Assembly: GCA_963739335.1 (NCBI GenBank)
Contig: CAVUAC010000088.1
Location: forward strand, 19,288-83,287
Source: UBA9647 sp963739335
GTDB lineage: Bacteria > Bacteroidota > Ignavibacteria > UBA10030
DNA length: 64,000 nt
Direction of reading: 5' to 3'
A program made the translations under genes and the position numbers. The notes below the pieces were generated by a model, which saw nothing but the letters and a program-made list of their open reading frames with translations, did not search any database and was not told where the DNA came from. Each line of letters starts with the position of its first letter. Position 1 is the first letter of the stretch. Below, one piece after another: positions 21,758 to 30,435 of this stretch.

Positions 21758-22937
21758 GTGGAGTCGAAGTGTCGAGATACTCAGATAGTTGTTATGCTCT
21801 TTTGCGTCATCCTTGCCGTGTTGCCGGGCGGATGTGCGGAGGAGCCAAATCCCGTCGGCGCCAGACTTCTCCCCGCGGGCGATTTGATACACCTCGACAC
21901 AACTGTCGTGTGGGGGATTCGTAGCTACAATCAGATCACGATTCCGAAGGCATCGACGGGAGCCAGAATCCTCATCGGACACGTGAACAACATCGAATGC
22001 TGGGGTCTTCTGAGGTTTAGTTATCTGCCGGATTCCACGCGGTATTATCCTATCGTCAGCGCTGAGTTGCAGTTGAGAACAAACTACCACTTCGGCGATT
22101 CTCTCGCGCCGTTTTCACTGTCCATCTATCAGATCCTCCAGAATTGGGTCACCGATTCACTGACCATCGACTCGGTGAAAGCTCCGGGATTCTACAGTCC
22201 AGTTGTCAGTGGTTCTGCAAACTACAGTTCCGTCGGCGACACGTCGACGTTGACGATACCGCTCGATACGACAATGATACGGGCGTGGGGCACGCTCAGC
22301 GATACCCTCATCACCAATTTCGGAGTGCTGCTTCGCCCGACGAATTCCGCAGTGGTGAAGGGCTTTGGTTCCTTCCTGGCTGCCGATGCGTCTCTGTACC
22401 CCGTGCTCTTGCTCAGATTTCGGGACATCGCCGGCAACATTGATACGCTGATAGAGAATCTGGGACAGCACCACTATGTGACAACCGGACTCGATCCCAC
22501 GTGGGCATCAGATAGCACGCATCTGTACGTGATGAACGGCGGCGCGTACCCGAGGCTTCGTCGAGTTCAATGTCGACTCGCTTCCTGCTCATGGGGCCGT
22601 CCACAAAGCGACACTGGAGCTGACCCTCGATGCACAGCGTTCGCAGTTCAACATGTACACATCCGACTCGACGTATGCGTTCTTCATTGCCAATGATAGT
22701 ACCGTCGCCACCTATGTCTATGCCGTCGGCGGCCCGATGCAGAATGGGAATACGCGCATCTATCAATTCCCCATCGGATCCTTCGTTCAGCGATGGCTGC
22801 GCGGGGCAACACAGCATCGCCTGGCGATCGCCGGATACACGGAGCCAAATACGCTGGATCTCTTCTCGTTCTACGGCGCCACTGCAGCCCCCGCACGCCG
22901 ACCGAAGCTGACGATTATTCATTCGCTTATTCAGTAA
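21758..22937 (+). CDS. DNRLRE-like lipoprotein, one frame break
   Basis: Joined length about 390 residues. The N-terminus carries a hydrophobic segment ending in a lipobox (VLPGGC), followed by EEPNPVG, as in many Bacteroidota lipoproteins; ATG 21794 is an alternative start. The pattern GLLRFSYLPDSTRYYPIVSAELQLR and, after the break, GFVEFNVDSLPAHGAVHKATLELTL are two copies of the strand set typical of DNRLRE/DUF4270-like repeats (FRF...I.sAeLxL). The frame breaks near 22550 in GTACCC: GGAY must join RGFVEF, requiring one C fewer. The next gene (FadL-like barrel) starts 9 bases after the stop, so the two are probably co-transcribed. The role is likely structural at the cell surface; no catalytic motif seen. 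Confidence 0.68.
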
Positions 22938-22946
22938 GGCACACCC

Positions 22947-24191
22947 ATGAAGAACATCTCAACTCAGTTGAGGCTGCTTCTTTCCACCCTCGTGGTCACG
23001 ATTGGTTGTGTGCTACCCGTTGTGGCGGGTGGTTCCATTTACTCGCGGTTCGGAGTGGGCGATCTCATACGCTATGGCGGAAGCCGACTAGACGCCATGG
23101 GGGGTGCGGGCATCGCTCTGATAGGCGACGGTTTTCTCAACCGCTTGAATCCCGCCGGCATCGCCAAGATTCAGTATACCCGTTTCTCGGGCAGCTTCGA
23201 GTACACAAACTATAGTTCCACCGACGCGTTCGGAGAGGGCAGATACGCCCGGGGATCATTCAAAGGACTCGGACTCGGGATCCCGATAGACAGAGAATAC
23301 GGGATCGCCATGCTTTTCGAGGCTTCTCCCTACTCCAATGTCAACTACGCGACACAATCCAAGGATTCTCTTCTCACCCAGGACTTTTACGGCACAGGCG
23401 GCTTGTCGCTTCTTTCTTTTGGCGGGAGCGTCTCACCGTTCAAAGAGCTTAGCCTCGGTGCAAAGCTTAACTACATTCACGGCCGCATTCGCCAGGCCGG
23501 GAATTTCACGTTTTCGGATCCGACATTCACCAACAGCGAAATTCAGCGCTCCGACTTCTATTCGGGATTCAATTTCACATTCGGCGGCATCTATGAGGGT
23601 CTCGGGAACCTGCTGAACGTGCCGGCACTGTCTCCCCTCGCCATCGGATTTGTGCTCTCGACGCCGACGACGCTCGACGTAAACCGCGAGAGCGTGCTCA
23701 CGACCAGCGAATCGACCGACACAACTGCCGCAGGCCTGGGCAATGTCGATGTGCCTCTTTCGTTCGGCGTTGGGCTGTCCTATCTCATCGGAAACAAGTA
23801 CTATGTCACGGGAGACGTCTATTACCAGCCATGGTCGAAAGCGACATTTTTCGGAAGCACACTGCCCCAAATGCGAAACACGACCCGCATCGGCATCGGC
23901 TTCGAGGCGCTTCCCGGTCGCGAAACCGAGGCGTTCCTGAAAAGAGTCATCTATCGCGCCGGCTTCTATTACAATGCGACATCCTACATATTCAACGGAA
24001 CGCCGATCAACGAGGTGTTTGTGACGGGCGGTGTCGGTATCCCCATTGGTCCAGATGCCCGACTCAACGTCGGACTGCAACTTGGCACGCGTGGAACGAC
24101 GTCAAACAACTTGCAGCGAGATACGGTATTCCGCCTTTCGCTTTCCTTAAGTGCAAGCGAAGTATGGTTCCTCAGGATCGAAGAAGAATAA
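22947..24191 (+). CDS. FadL/OmpP1-like outer-membrane barrel protein
   Basis: 414 residues with a signal peptide (about 28 residues, ending VVAGG). The mature N-terminus reads SIYSRFGVGDLIRYGGSRLDAMGGAGIALIGDGFLNRLNPAGIAKI, the signature of OmpP1/FadL/TodX-type proteins in Bacteroidota (an N-terminal YSRFGxGD, then AxGGAG...NPAG). The rest is alternating amphipathic strands with SFGGSVSPFKELSLGAKLNYI and GIGFEALP segments, ending in a charged tail (RIEEE) rather than an aromatic. Transport substrate unknown. It overlaps no neighbour and probably shares a transcript with the preceding lipoprotein gene. Confidence 0.75.
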   Translation: MKNISTQLRLLLSTLVVTIGCVLPVVAGGSIYSRFGVGDLIRYGGSRLDAMGGAGIALIGDGFLNRLNPAGIAKIQYTRFSGSFEYTNYSSTDAFGEGRYARGSFKGLGLGIPIDREYGIAMLFEASPYSNVNYATQSKDSLLTQDFYGTGGLSLLSFGGSVSPFKELSLGAKLNYIHGRIRQAGNFTFSDPTFTNSEIQRSDFYSGFNFTFGGIYEGLGNLLNVPALSPLAIGFVLSTPTTLDVNRESVLTTSESTDTTAAGLGNVDVPLSFGVGLSYLIGNKYYVTGDVYYQPWSKATFFGSTLPQMRNTTRIGIGFEALPGRETEAFLKRVIYRAGFYYNATSYIFNGTPINEVFVTGGVGIPIGPDARLNVGLQLGTRGTTSNNLQRDTVFRLSLSLSASEVWFLRIEEE

Positions 24192-24217
24192 CCTACACCT
24201 TCTGGTGAGCACATGCC

Positions 24218-24656
24218 ATGATCGCCCTCGCGAGTGACCACGCCGGCTACAGTTACAAGGAAGACATCAAGAAACTATTGGACCAGCTGAATCTGCCGTA
24301 CAAGGATTTCGGCCCGCCGTCAGATCAACCAACGGACTATCCCGATTGGGGTCACAAGGCTTCCCAAGCAGTCTCCAATGGCGAGTGCGACCGCGGAATC
24401 CTCGTGTGCGGTACCGGGATCGGCATGTGCATCGTGGCAAACAAGCATTCGGGTGTGCGCGTCTGCCTCATGCGACTCTGTCACAGTTGCCCGCCTGGCG
24501 CGGCAGCACAACAATGCTAACATTCTGACGCTTGGCGAACGAGTCACGGGCTGGGAAGCGGTGGTGGATATTGTGAAGACGTTTCTCACGACTTCATTTG
24601 AAGGAGGACGTCACGCGCAACGAGTTGAGAAGATTCACTCACTCACAAAACTCTAA
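24218..24656 (+). CDS. rpiB: Ribose-5-phosphate isomerase B, one frame break
   Basis: Interconverts ribose 5-phosphate and ribulose 5-phosphate (pentose phosphate pathway). The N-terminal part MIALASDHAGYSYKEDIKKLL, DYPDWGHKASQAVSNGECDRGILVCGTGIGMCIVANKHSGVRV carries the DHAG motif and the catalytic-Cys region CGTGIGM. The remainder (ARLARQHNNANILTLGERVTG) is in the next frame. The switch is near 24473. Alignment with E. coli RpiB is best if two bases are missing (MR-DSVTV) rather than one extra. Joined length about 145 residues, normal. ATG start at 24218. Located between a barrel gene and glyA. The break is not on a GTAC. Confidence 0.88.
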
Positions 24657-24780
24657 GAAGAGCTCGCCTCCAACGTTGAGAAGCGCCGAGCGCACTGCAC
24701 GACGCGTGGCGATCTCTTCTCAGATTACTTCCTCTGTTGTTCAATCATCACTTTCACACTTTCTATCGCGAGCGTAACCC

Positions 24781-26085
24781 ATGAGACATCTTGAATCGAC
24801 TGACATCGAAATATTCAATGCCGTCCAGAGCGAAATCAACCGACAGCACTCCAAACTCGAACTGATTGCCTCGGAGAACTTCGTCAGTCTCGCCGTTCTC
24901 GAAGCCCTGGGATCGGTTCTGACGAACAAATATGCCGAGGGGTATCCCGGAAAGCGCTACTACGGAGGATGCGAGTTTGTCGACATTGCTGAAAACGTGG
25001 CGCGAGACAGGGCCAAGAAGCTGTTTGGCGCCGAGTATGCAAACGTCCAGCCTCATTCCGGTTCTCAGGCAAACATGGCGGTCTACTTCGCCTTTCTCAA
25101 GCCCGGCGACAGGGTCCTCGGCATGAATCTGTCTCATGGCGGGCATCTGACACACGGCTCGCCCGTCAACTTCTCCGGGCAGTTGTACAACTTCGTGGCC
25201 TATGGCGTATCGAAGGAGACCGGCCATATTGACTACGACGAAGTCGAGTCTATCGCCAGGAAAGAACGGCCAAAGATGATTACCGTCGGTGCAAGCGCAT
25301 ACTCTCGCAATATCGACTACAAGACATTTCGCACTATCGCCGATCAGGTCGGGGCTTTCCTCTTTGCGGACATCGCTCATCCTGCGGGACTGATTGCCTG
25401 CAAACTGCTCAACGATCCACTCCCCTATTGTCACGTTGTGACCTCGACAACGCACAAAACCCTTCGGGGGCCGCGTGGCGGTCTCATCCTCATGGGAAAA
25501 GACTATGAGAATCCATTCGGCCAGGTAGCTCCGAAATCAGGCCGAAAGAAGATGATGTCCGAACTCATTGATTCGATGGTCATTCCCGGCATTCAGGGCG
25601 GGCCACTGATGCATGTCATTGCAGCAAAGGCTGTCGGATTCTATGAAAACCTGCAGCCTCCATTTGTTGACTATTCAAAACAGGTAATTCGCAATGCGCA
25701 GGCACTTGCTGCTGCGCTGGTGAAACGAGGATTCAACATCATCTCCGGTGGAACCGACAATCATCTCATGCTCGTCGACCTGCGCAATAAGAATGTGACC
25801 GGAAAAGACGCCCAGGAAGCGCTCGACCTGGCCGGAATCACAGTCAACAAGAATGCAGTTCCGTTCGACGACAAATCCCCGATGATCACCAGCGGCATCC
25901 GGATTGGCACACCGGCGTTGACGACCCGCGGCATGAAGGAACCCGAGATGGAGATTGTCGCCGAGGTCATCGACCGCGTTGTCTCCAACATGGGGAATGA
26001 GGCCGAGTACGGGCGTGTCCGAAAGGACATTGAGCAGCTCTGCACATCGTTCCCACTGTATCGAGAACTAGCACTGACTCGTTAG
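24781..26085 (+). CDS. glyA: Serine hydroxymethyltransferase
   Basis: PLP enzyme that converts serine and tetrahydrofolate to glycine and methylene-tetrahydrofolate. 434 residues, normal length and intact. Motifs: LELIASENFVS, NKYAEGYPGKRYYGGCEFVD, NVQPHSGSQANMAVY, SHGGHLTHGSPVNFSG, ADIAHPAGLIA, and the PLP lysine in TTHKTLRGPRGG (Lys226). The C-terminal region GIRIGTPALTTRGM is standard. Start ATG 24781. GTAC sites at 25185 and 26007 are intact here. Followed 10 bases later by tatC on the same strand. Confidence 0.97.
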   Translation: MRHLESTDIEIFNAVQSEINRQHSKLELIASENFVSLAVLEALGSVLTNKYAEGYPGKRYYGGCEFVDIAENVARDRAKKLFGAEYANVQPHSGSQANMAVYFAFLKPGDRVLGMNLSHGGHLTHGSPVNFSGQLYNFVAYGVSKETGHIDYDEVESIARKERPKMITVGASAYSRNIDYKTFRTIADQVGAFLFADIAHPAGLIACKLLNDPLPYCHVVTSTTHKTLRGPRGGLILMGKDYENPFGQVAPKSGRKKMMSELIDSMVIPGIQGGPLMHVIAAKAVGFYENLQPPFVDYSKQVIRNAQALAAALVKRGFNIISGGTDNHLMLVDLRNKNVTGKDAQEALDLAGITVNKNAVPFDDKSPMITSGIRIGTPALTTRGMKEPEMEIVAEVIDRVVSNMGNEAEYGRVRKDIEQLCTSFPLYRELALTR

Positions 26086-26095
26086 GTCGTTCACG

Positions 26096-26935
26096 GTGAT
26101 CCGAGAATTGATGCTCAGAATATTGCGCGGCAAGGCCGCAAAGGATTTCGAGTTCGATCAGAAGGAAATGTCCTTTCTTGATCACCTCGAGGAGCTGCGA
26201 TGGCACGTCATCAAGGCTCTCGTAGGTCTCGCCCTCGCGATGATCCTCTGCGGCGTCTTCGTGGAATTCATCGTCCAGAAAGTGCTCCTCTCGCCATTGC
26301 TCGCCGTTGGATTGCGGGCTCAGGTGCTGGCCCCGTACGGAATCGTTATGCTCTACATTCAGGCGGTGCTCGTGTCCGGACTCATCCTCAGCATGCCGAA
26401 CACGCTCTACTGGCTCTGGAAATTCGTCGCACCGGGACTCATGCCCGAAGAGCGTCGCTACGTTTCAGGTATCGTTGGATCCACATCCTTTCTTTTCTTC
26501 GCCGGATGCGCGTTTGGATACTTCGTCCTCATACCGGCTGCGTTGACGTTCTTTGCCGGATTCGGAACGCAAAACATCTCCCTCAACATTGCCATTGATC
26601 GCTATATCACCTTCCTTCTGGCGTTGGTCCTCGGCACCGGCCTCGTTTTTGAACTCCCCATGGTGACATACTTTCTTGCCAAGTTGGGGATCGTGTCGCC
26701 CGAATTCATGCGCAAGTACAGAAAACACTCCTATGTCGTTATCCTCCTGATTGCCGGCATTGTGACCCCGACGCCGGACATGGTCACGCAGCTGCTGATG
26801 GCATCACCCATGTTCGTGCTGTATGAACTGAGCATCTTCATCGCCAAGTTTGTCTACAAGAAGAGGGAGAAGAAGGAAGAAGCAGAGGAAAAAGCCACAC
26901 ACGAAGACACGGCTGAATCTGACGAAGGCCTATGA
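26096..26935 (+). CDS. tatC: Sec-independent protein translocase TatC
   Basis: Integral membrane receptor of the twin-arginine export pathway. 279 residues starting at GTG 26096. The signature FLDHLEELRWHVIKAL before the first membrane segment is diagnostic, and six hydrophobic segments follow, including PNTLYWLWKFVAPGLMPEERRY and the conserved FELP (GLVFELPMVTYFLAKLG). The tail is unusually charged: about 30 residues rich in Lys and Glu after the last helix (KKREKKEEAEEKATHEDTAESD). The start may be the ATG a few codons later. Its stop overlaps the start of the next gene (ATGA), implying translational coupling. No tatA/tatB in the window. Confidence 0.95.
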   Translation: MIRELMLRILRGKAAKDFEFDQKEMSFLDHLEELRWHVIKALVGLALAMILCGVFVEFIVQKVLLSPLLAVGLRAQVLAPYGIVMLYIQAVLVSGLILSMPNTLYWLWKFVAPGLMPEERRYVSGIVGSTSFLFFAGCAFGYFVLIPAALTFFAGFGTQNISLNIAIDRYITFLLALVLGTGLVFELPMVTYFLAKLGIVSPEFMRKYRKHSYVVILLIAGIVTPTPDMVTQLLMASPMFVLYELSIFIAKFVYKKREKKEEAEEKATHEDTAESDEGL

Positions 26936-27930
26936 TGAGTCTGAACCGTCATACCCGTGCGACCCTTGATGCTATCAAGCGACCGATCGAGGCTGAGCTG
27001 AAGGAATTCAGCGGCTTCTTTCGCGACGCGATGCGGTCGCAGGTCGGTCTGATCGATTTGATAGCCCGCTACATCGTCCGTCAGAAGGGAAAGCGTGTCC
27101 GGCCGATTCTCGTCTTCCTCAGCGCAAAAGCGTGCGGCGAGGTGAACAAGAGCACCTTTCGTGCCGCCACCCTTGTGGAGATCCTACACACCGCCACTCT
27201 CATCCACGACGACGTCGTTGATGACGCCGATACGCGCCGCGGCCTGGCATCTATTAATGCTGTATGGAAGAACAAGGTCGCTGTGCTGATGGGCGATTAC
27301 CTGTTGTCTCGAGGTTTGTTGCTCTCGTTGGAAAGCAACGACTACTACTTCCTCCGATGCACATCGAATGCTGTCAAGCGGATGAGCGAAGGGGAGCTAC
27401 TCCAGATACAGAAAAGTCGGCAGCTTAATATCGACGAAGAGACCTATCTCAAAATCATCAGCGACAAGACCGCGTCGCTCCTCTCAACCTGCACGGAGAT
27501 TGGTGCCGCGAGCACGTCCGAAGATCCGGAGCGCCGGCGGCAGATGCGCGATTTCGGGGAGCATATCGGCATTGCCTTTCAGATCCGCGACGATCTTCTT
27601 GATTATCTGGGGCGCAGAAGTGTCATTGGCAAGCCGACGGGCATCGACCTCAAGGAGAAAAAGTTGACGCTACCCTTGATTTACGCTCTCAGTAAAGGTC
27701 AACGAAGCGATGCAAAACAGGCTCTTCGCATCATCAAGAACGGTGCGAAGCAAAAAGAAGTGCAGTGGGTTGTAGATTTCGTGAAAAGCATGGGTGGCAT
27801 TGATTACGCCATACAACGTGCCAGCGGTTTTTCCGAACGAGCCCGAGCTGACCTTTCCAGCATACCCGATTCACCTTCTAAAGAGGCATTGCTCGGATTT
27901 GTGGACTTCGTGACGGAACGGGAGAGTTGA
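26932..27930 (+). CDS. Polyprenyl diphosphate synthase (trans-prenyltransferase)
   Basis: Extends isoprenoid chains for quinone side chains or related lipids. 332 residues. First aspartate-rich motif DDVVDDADTRRG with the upstream GKRVRP; second motif DDLLDY; FQIRDD and a KLTLPLIYAL segment are also present. The Asp-rich motifs bind Mg-pyrophosphate. The residues before the first motif (VEILHTATLIHD) do not let me set the chain length, but octaprenyl/heptaprenyl-type enzymes look like this. The ATG overlaps the tatC stop, so both are translated from one mRNA. A strong terminator follows about 50 bases downstream. Confidence 0.93.
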   Translation: MMSLNRHTRATLDAIKRPIEAELKEFSGFFRDAMRSQVGLIDLIARYIVRQKGKRVRPILVFLSAKACGEVNKSTFRAATLVEILHTATLIHDDVVDDADTRRGLASINAVWKNKVAVLMGDYLLSRGLLLSLESNDYYFLRCTSNAVKRMSEGELLQIQKSRQLNIDEETYLKIISDKTASLLSTCTEIGAASTSEDPERRRQMRDFGEHIGIAFQIRDDLLDYLGRRSVIGKPTGIDLKEKKLTLPLIYALSKGQRSDAKQALRIIKNGAKQKEVQWVVDFVKSMGGIDYAIQRASGFSERARADLSSIPDSPSKEALLGFVDFVTERES

Positions 27931-27977
27931 ACGAGGTAGTGGAATTGTGGGCCAGGCATCAGCCCGAGGGAAAAACA

Positions 27978-28012
27978 AAACCCGTCCCGACAATGTCGAG
28001 GCGGGTTTTTTT
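27978..28012 (+). terminator. Rho-independent terminator after the glyA-tatC-prenyl synthase run
   Basis: A stem of about 12 base pairs: ACCCGTCCCGAC pairs with GTCGAGGCGGGT (10 of 12 positions perfect) across an AAT loop, followed by a run of seven T. It lies 48 bases after the polyprenyl synthase stop and faces the convergent propeller gene. Confidence 0.85.
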
Positions 28013-28041
28013 GCACACCACCTCTCTTCATTTTTCCCGAA

Positions 28042-28092
28042 TCACAGCTTCACAAACTCCTTCTCCGCCATGCGGACCACCAGGACCGTACA
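28042..28092 (-). pseudogene. 3'-end remnant of a universal stress protein gene
   Basis: The minus strand encodes CTVLVVRMAEKEFVKL followed by a stop. This matches the last 16 residues of the intact universal stress protein at 32643-33182 (CPVLVVRLAEKEFVRT) at 12 of 16 positions. Nothing recognisable as the rest of the domain lies before it, where the propeller gene ends instead. At DNA level the two tails differ at about 19 of 51 positions, so the duplication is not recent. Confidence 0.6.
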
Positions 28093-28121
28093 CCAGGGTC
28101 AAACGATTCTGTCTCTGAACA

Positions 28122-30326
28122 TCAACGAGAAGGACCAAGGAGCGTCTTCAAGATTCCATGCTTCCTGAACTTTTCGTTGAAAGTCAGGTTGTCGTGAGGA
28201 TTCTCCATCCCAGGCCGAGTGACAAATGATATCCCTGCTGAGGTACCGTCGAAATGCCCATCTGAGCTGAGAACCACCCAGTGCTCCGAGCCGAACTGTA
28301 CAAGTTGCGCCAGTGCTTTTCCACGACGGATGTCCCAGCAATAAATCCGGCCGTCTGTCCCCGCCGAAAACAGTTTCTGACTTCGAGGGCTGAAACACAA
28401 TCGACTCACTGCACCTGTGTGTGCTTCAAGAGATGCCTCCATCTTGCTTTCTCTGACATTCCACACGGCAATATCCCCTTGTGTATCACCTCTCAAGAGG
28501 AACTTCCCATCGGGGGAGAAAACGATTGACGTGGTTGGATGTTGAAGACCGGTCAGGGTCCGGACTTCAGTTCCAGTCTCAACATCCCAGAGTTTCACGT
28601 CCGGTTTCTCCTGAATGCCCTCCGCCAGAGTCTTTCCGTCTGGCGCAAACGCGAGAACGCCGACAGGACCGACCGACTTGGATATCTCGATTCTTAGTTT
28701 TGAAGTCTGTACATCCCAGATCACGATCCTCTTGTCGTAGCTGCCGGTTGCAAGGAGCTTATTGTCGGAGCTGAACGCGACGGCCGTTGCAAACCGCTTG
28801 TGTGCCTCAAGTGCGGCGAGTGATTTACCGGTATAAGGATCCCACACTTTGACGAAGCCATTATCCATTGCGGCAGCGAGCATCTTGCCGTCTGGGCTGA
28901 ATGTAAGGAGTTCCGCATGCTGTGGTGAGTTCCCTCTTCCAAGGCCGGAGAGAGCCCGAATTCTTTTCTTCAGCAAAACATCCCAAACGACCACTTCCCA
29001 GCGGCCGCTTCGGACAGCAATCGTCTTTCCGTCGCTCGAGAGCGATACGTTTTGGATATCCCCCTGCAGACTATCAGAGAACGTAGATAGTTTCTCGCGG
29101 CTCATGTCCAGGATTGCCACCTTCTTGTCGGCTCGTGCAATCGCCAGGAGACTTCCATCAGGGCTTACGGAGAGTGAGTTAATTCCCTCAACCATCCGCG
29201 GAATCGAAAGCACTTCGCCTGGTTCGAAAATGCCTGTAGTATCTCCCGAACCGGACTTGGATCTCAGTATTTCTATGGAACTCAGTGTGCTCGCAACCAC
29301 GGACTTTCCATCCGGACTGGCAACGGCACCAGTTATCGCGGCGCCCAGCGCAAGCTTCTGTGTTACCTTCCCACGTGCCCAATCAACGACATAGAATACG
29401 CCCCTGTCACCTCCGCAGAGCAAGGACTTGCCATCTGCGCTCATGGACAAAGACTTGATGATATCAGCGGACTGCATGTACTTCACGAAGTCATTCAGTT
29501 CAAAGACATCTTTTCCTGCAGTATCTTTCTTCGTAGGAATATCGGCGGGTGGTCGTCCCAACGTCAACATGATAATCCCTTTCCCATTGACAGCATCCCA
29601 CACTCTCACCTGCCCCTTTTCATCTGCAGTAGCTGCGATCACTTCTCGGCCATTGCACCTGACGGCCCAATTGAGCGATTCGTATCGCAAGGGATGTGTG
29701 TCGTCAACAACCATCCTGGATTTGATGCCCGATATCTTGATTGTCGCGTAGCCGCCGACCTTGTTGACCACAGAGTCCAGCGGATTCAAGGCCACGCTGG
29801 GGAGATCACTCGCCTGGACTTTGAACGATCGAAGAATTTGATAATCCGACAGACGCCACGTTGTCGCATCTCCGGTAGTGCTCCAACCGGTCAGCAACTC
29901 ACCATCTGGACTGAAAAAGACAGATTGGATGAAGTAACCCTTGAGACGCTGCACCAACTTCCTTTCTTGCACGTTCCAGACCTGAACACCGGACCATCCG
30001 CCTGCCGCCAGGAGCTCACCGTTCGGACTGAAGGCGACGCAATACACCGATCCTGGCTGACTTCCGAGGAAATCAGATTGCCTCCCGGTCGCCAAATCCC
30101 AGAGCAAGACAGTCCTGTCTTCACCAGCGCTCGCTATTGTTGAAGCGTCGGGGCTCATGGCAACCGCATTGATACGATCGGTATGACCGATCCACAGATC
30201 CGCCTTCGTGAAGTCAGGATTTCGCTGGGAAAAGGAGATGCTCAACGCGGCGAGGAGAGAAAGGCAGACGTGAGATGTTCGAAGATGTACAGAGGACAAA
30301 CAGACGAGAGAATCGCTACGTCGCAT
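28122..30326 (-). CDS. Exported WD40-repeat protein
   Basis: 734 residues with a hydrophobic N-terminal segment (LLAALSISFS) consistent with export. WD40 repeats run almost the whole length: blades such as GHTDRINAVAMSPDASTIASAGEDRTVLLWDL, FSPDGKMLAAAMDNGFVKVWD, ATGSYDKRIVIWDV, probably two propellers. After the last blade comes EHWVVLSSDGHFDGTSAGISF, the linker that in WD40-caspase proteins leads into a C14 peptidase domain, but here the protein stops about 40 residues later. It may be a truncated relative of those fusions or a stand-alone scaffold. Same strand as, and 110 bases downstream of, another propeller protein. Function unknown. Confidence 0.8.
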   Translation of the reverse strand: MRRSDSLVCLSSVHLRTSHVCLSLLAALSISFSQRNPDFTKADLWIGHTDRINAVAMSPDASTIASAGEDRTVLLWDLATGRQSDFLGSQPGSVYCVAFSPNGELLAAGGWSGVQVWNVQERKLVQRLKGYFIQSVFFSPDGELLTGWSTTGDATTWRLSDYQILRSFKVQASDLPSVALNPLDSVVNKVGGYATIKISGIKSRMVVDDTHPLRYESLNWAVRCNGREVIAATADEKGQVRVWDAVNGKGIIMLTLGRPPADIPTKKDTAGKDVFELNDFVKYMQSADIIKSLSMSADGKSLLCGGDRGVFYVVDWARGKVTQKLALGAAITGAVASPDGKSVVASTLSSIEILRSKSGSGDTTGIFEPGEVLSIPRMVEGINSLSVSPDGSLLAIARADKKVAILDMSREKLSTFSDSLQGDIQNVSLSSDGKTIAVRSGRWEVVVWDVLLKKRIRALSGLGRGNSPQHAELLTFSPDGKMLAAAMDNGFVKVWDPYTGKSLAALEAHKRFATAVAFSSDNKLLATGSYDKRIVIWDVQTSKLRIEISKSVGPVGVLAFAPDGKTLAEGIQEKPDVKLWDVETGTEVRTLTGLQHPTTSIVFSPDGKFLLRGDTQGDIAVWNVRESKMEASLEAHTGAVSRLCFSPRSQKLFSAGTDGRIYCWDIRRGKALAQLVQFGSEHWVVLSSDGHFDGTSAGISFVTRPGMENPHDNLTFNEKFRKHGILKTLLGPSR

Positions 30327-30435
30327 GGGATTCCTCCGGGCAATATGTCAATTGTCCACTCTCGAAGACCCTCGTTTAACCAATATGCCGATGCGTGGTG
30401 GGGCCATACGTAGGTTCAGTTCGCCAGTGGTTCGT

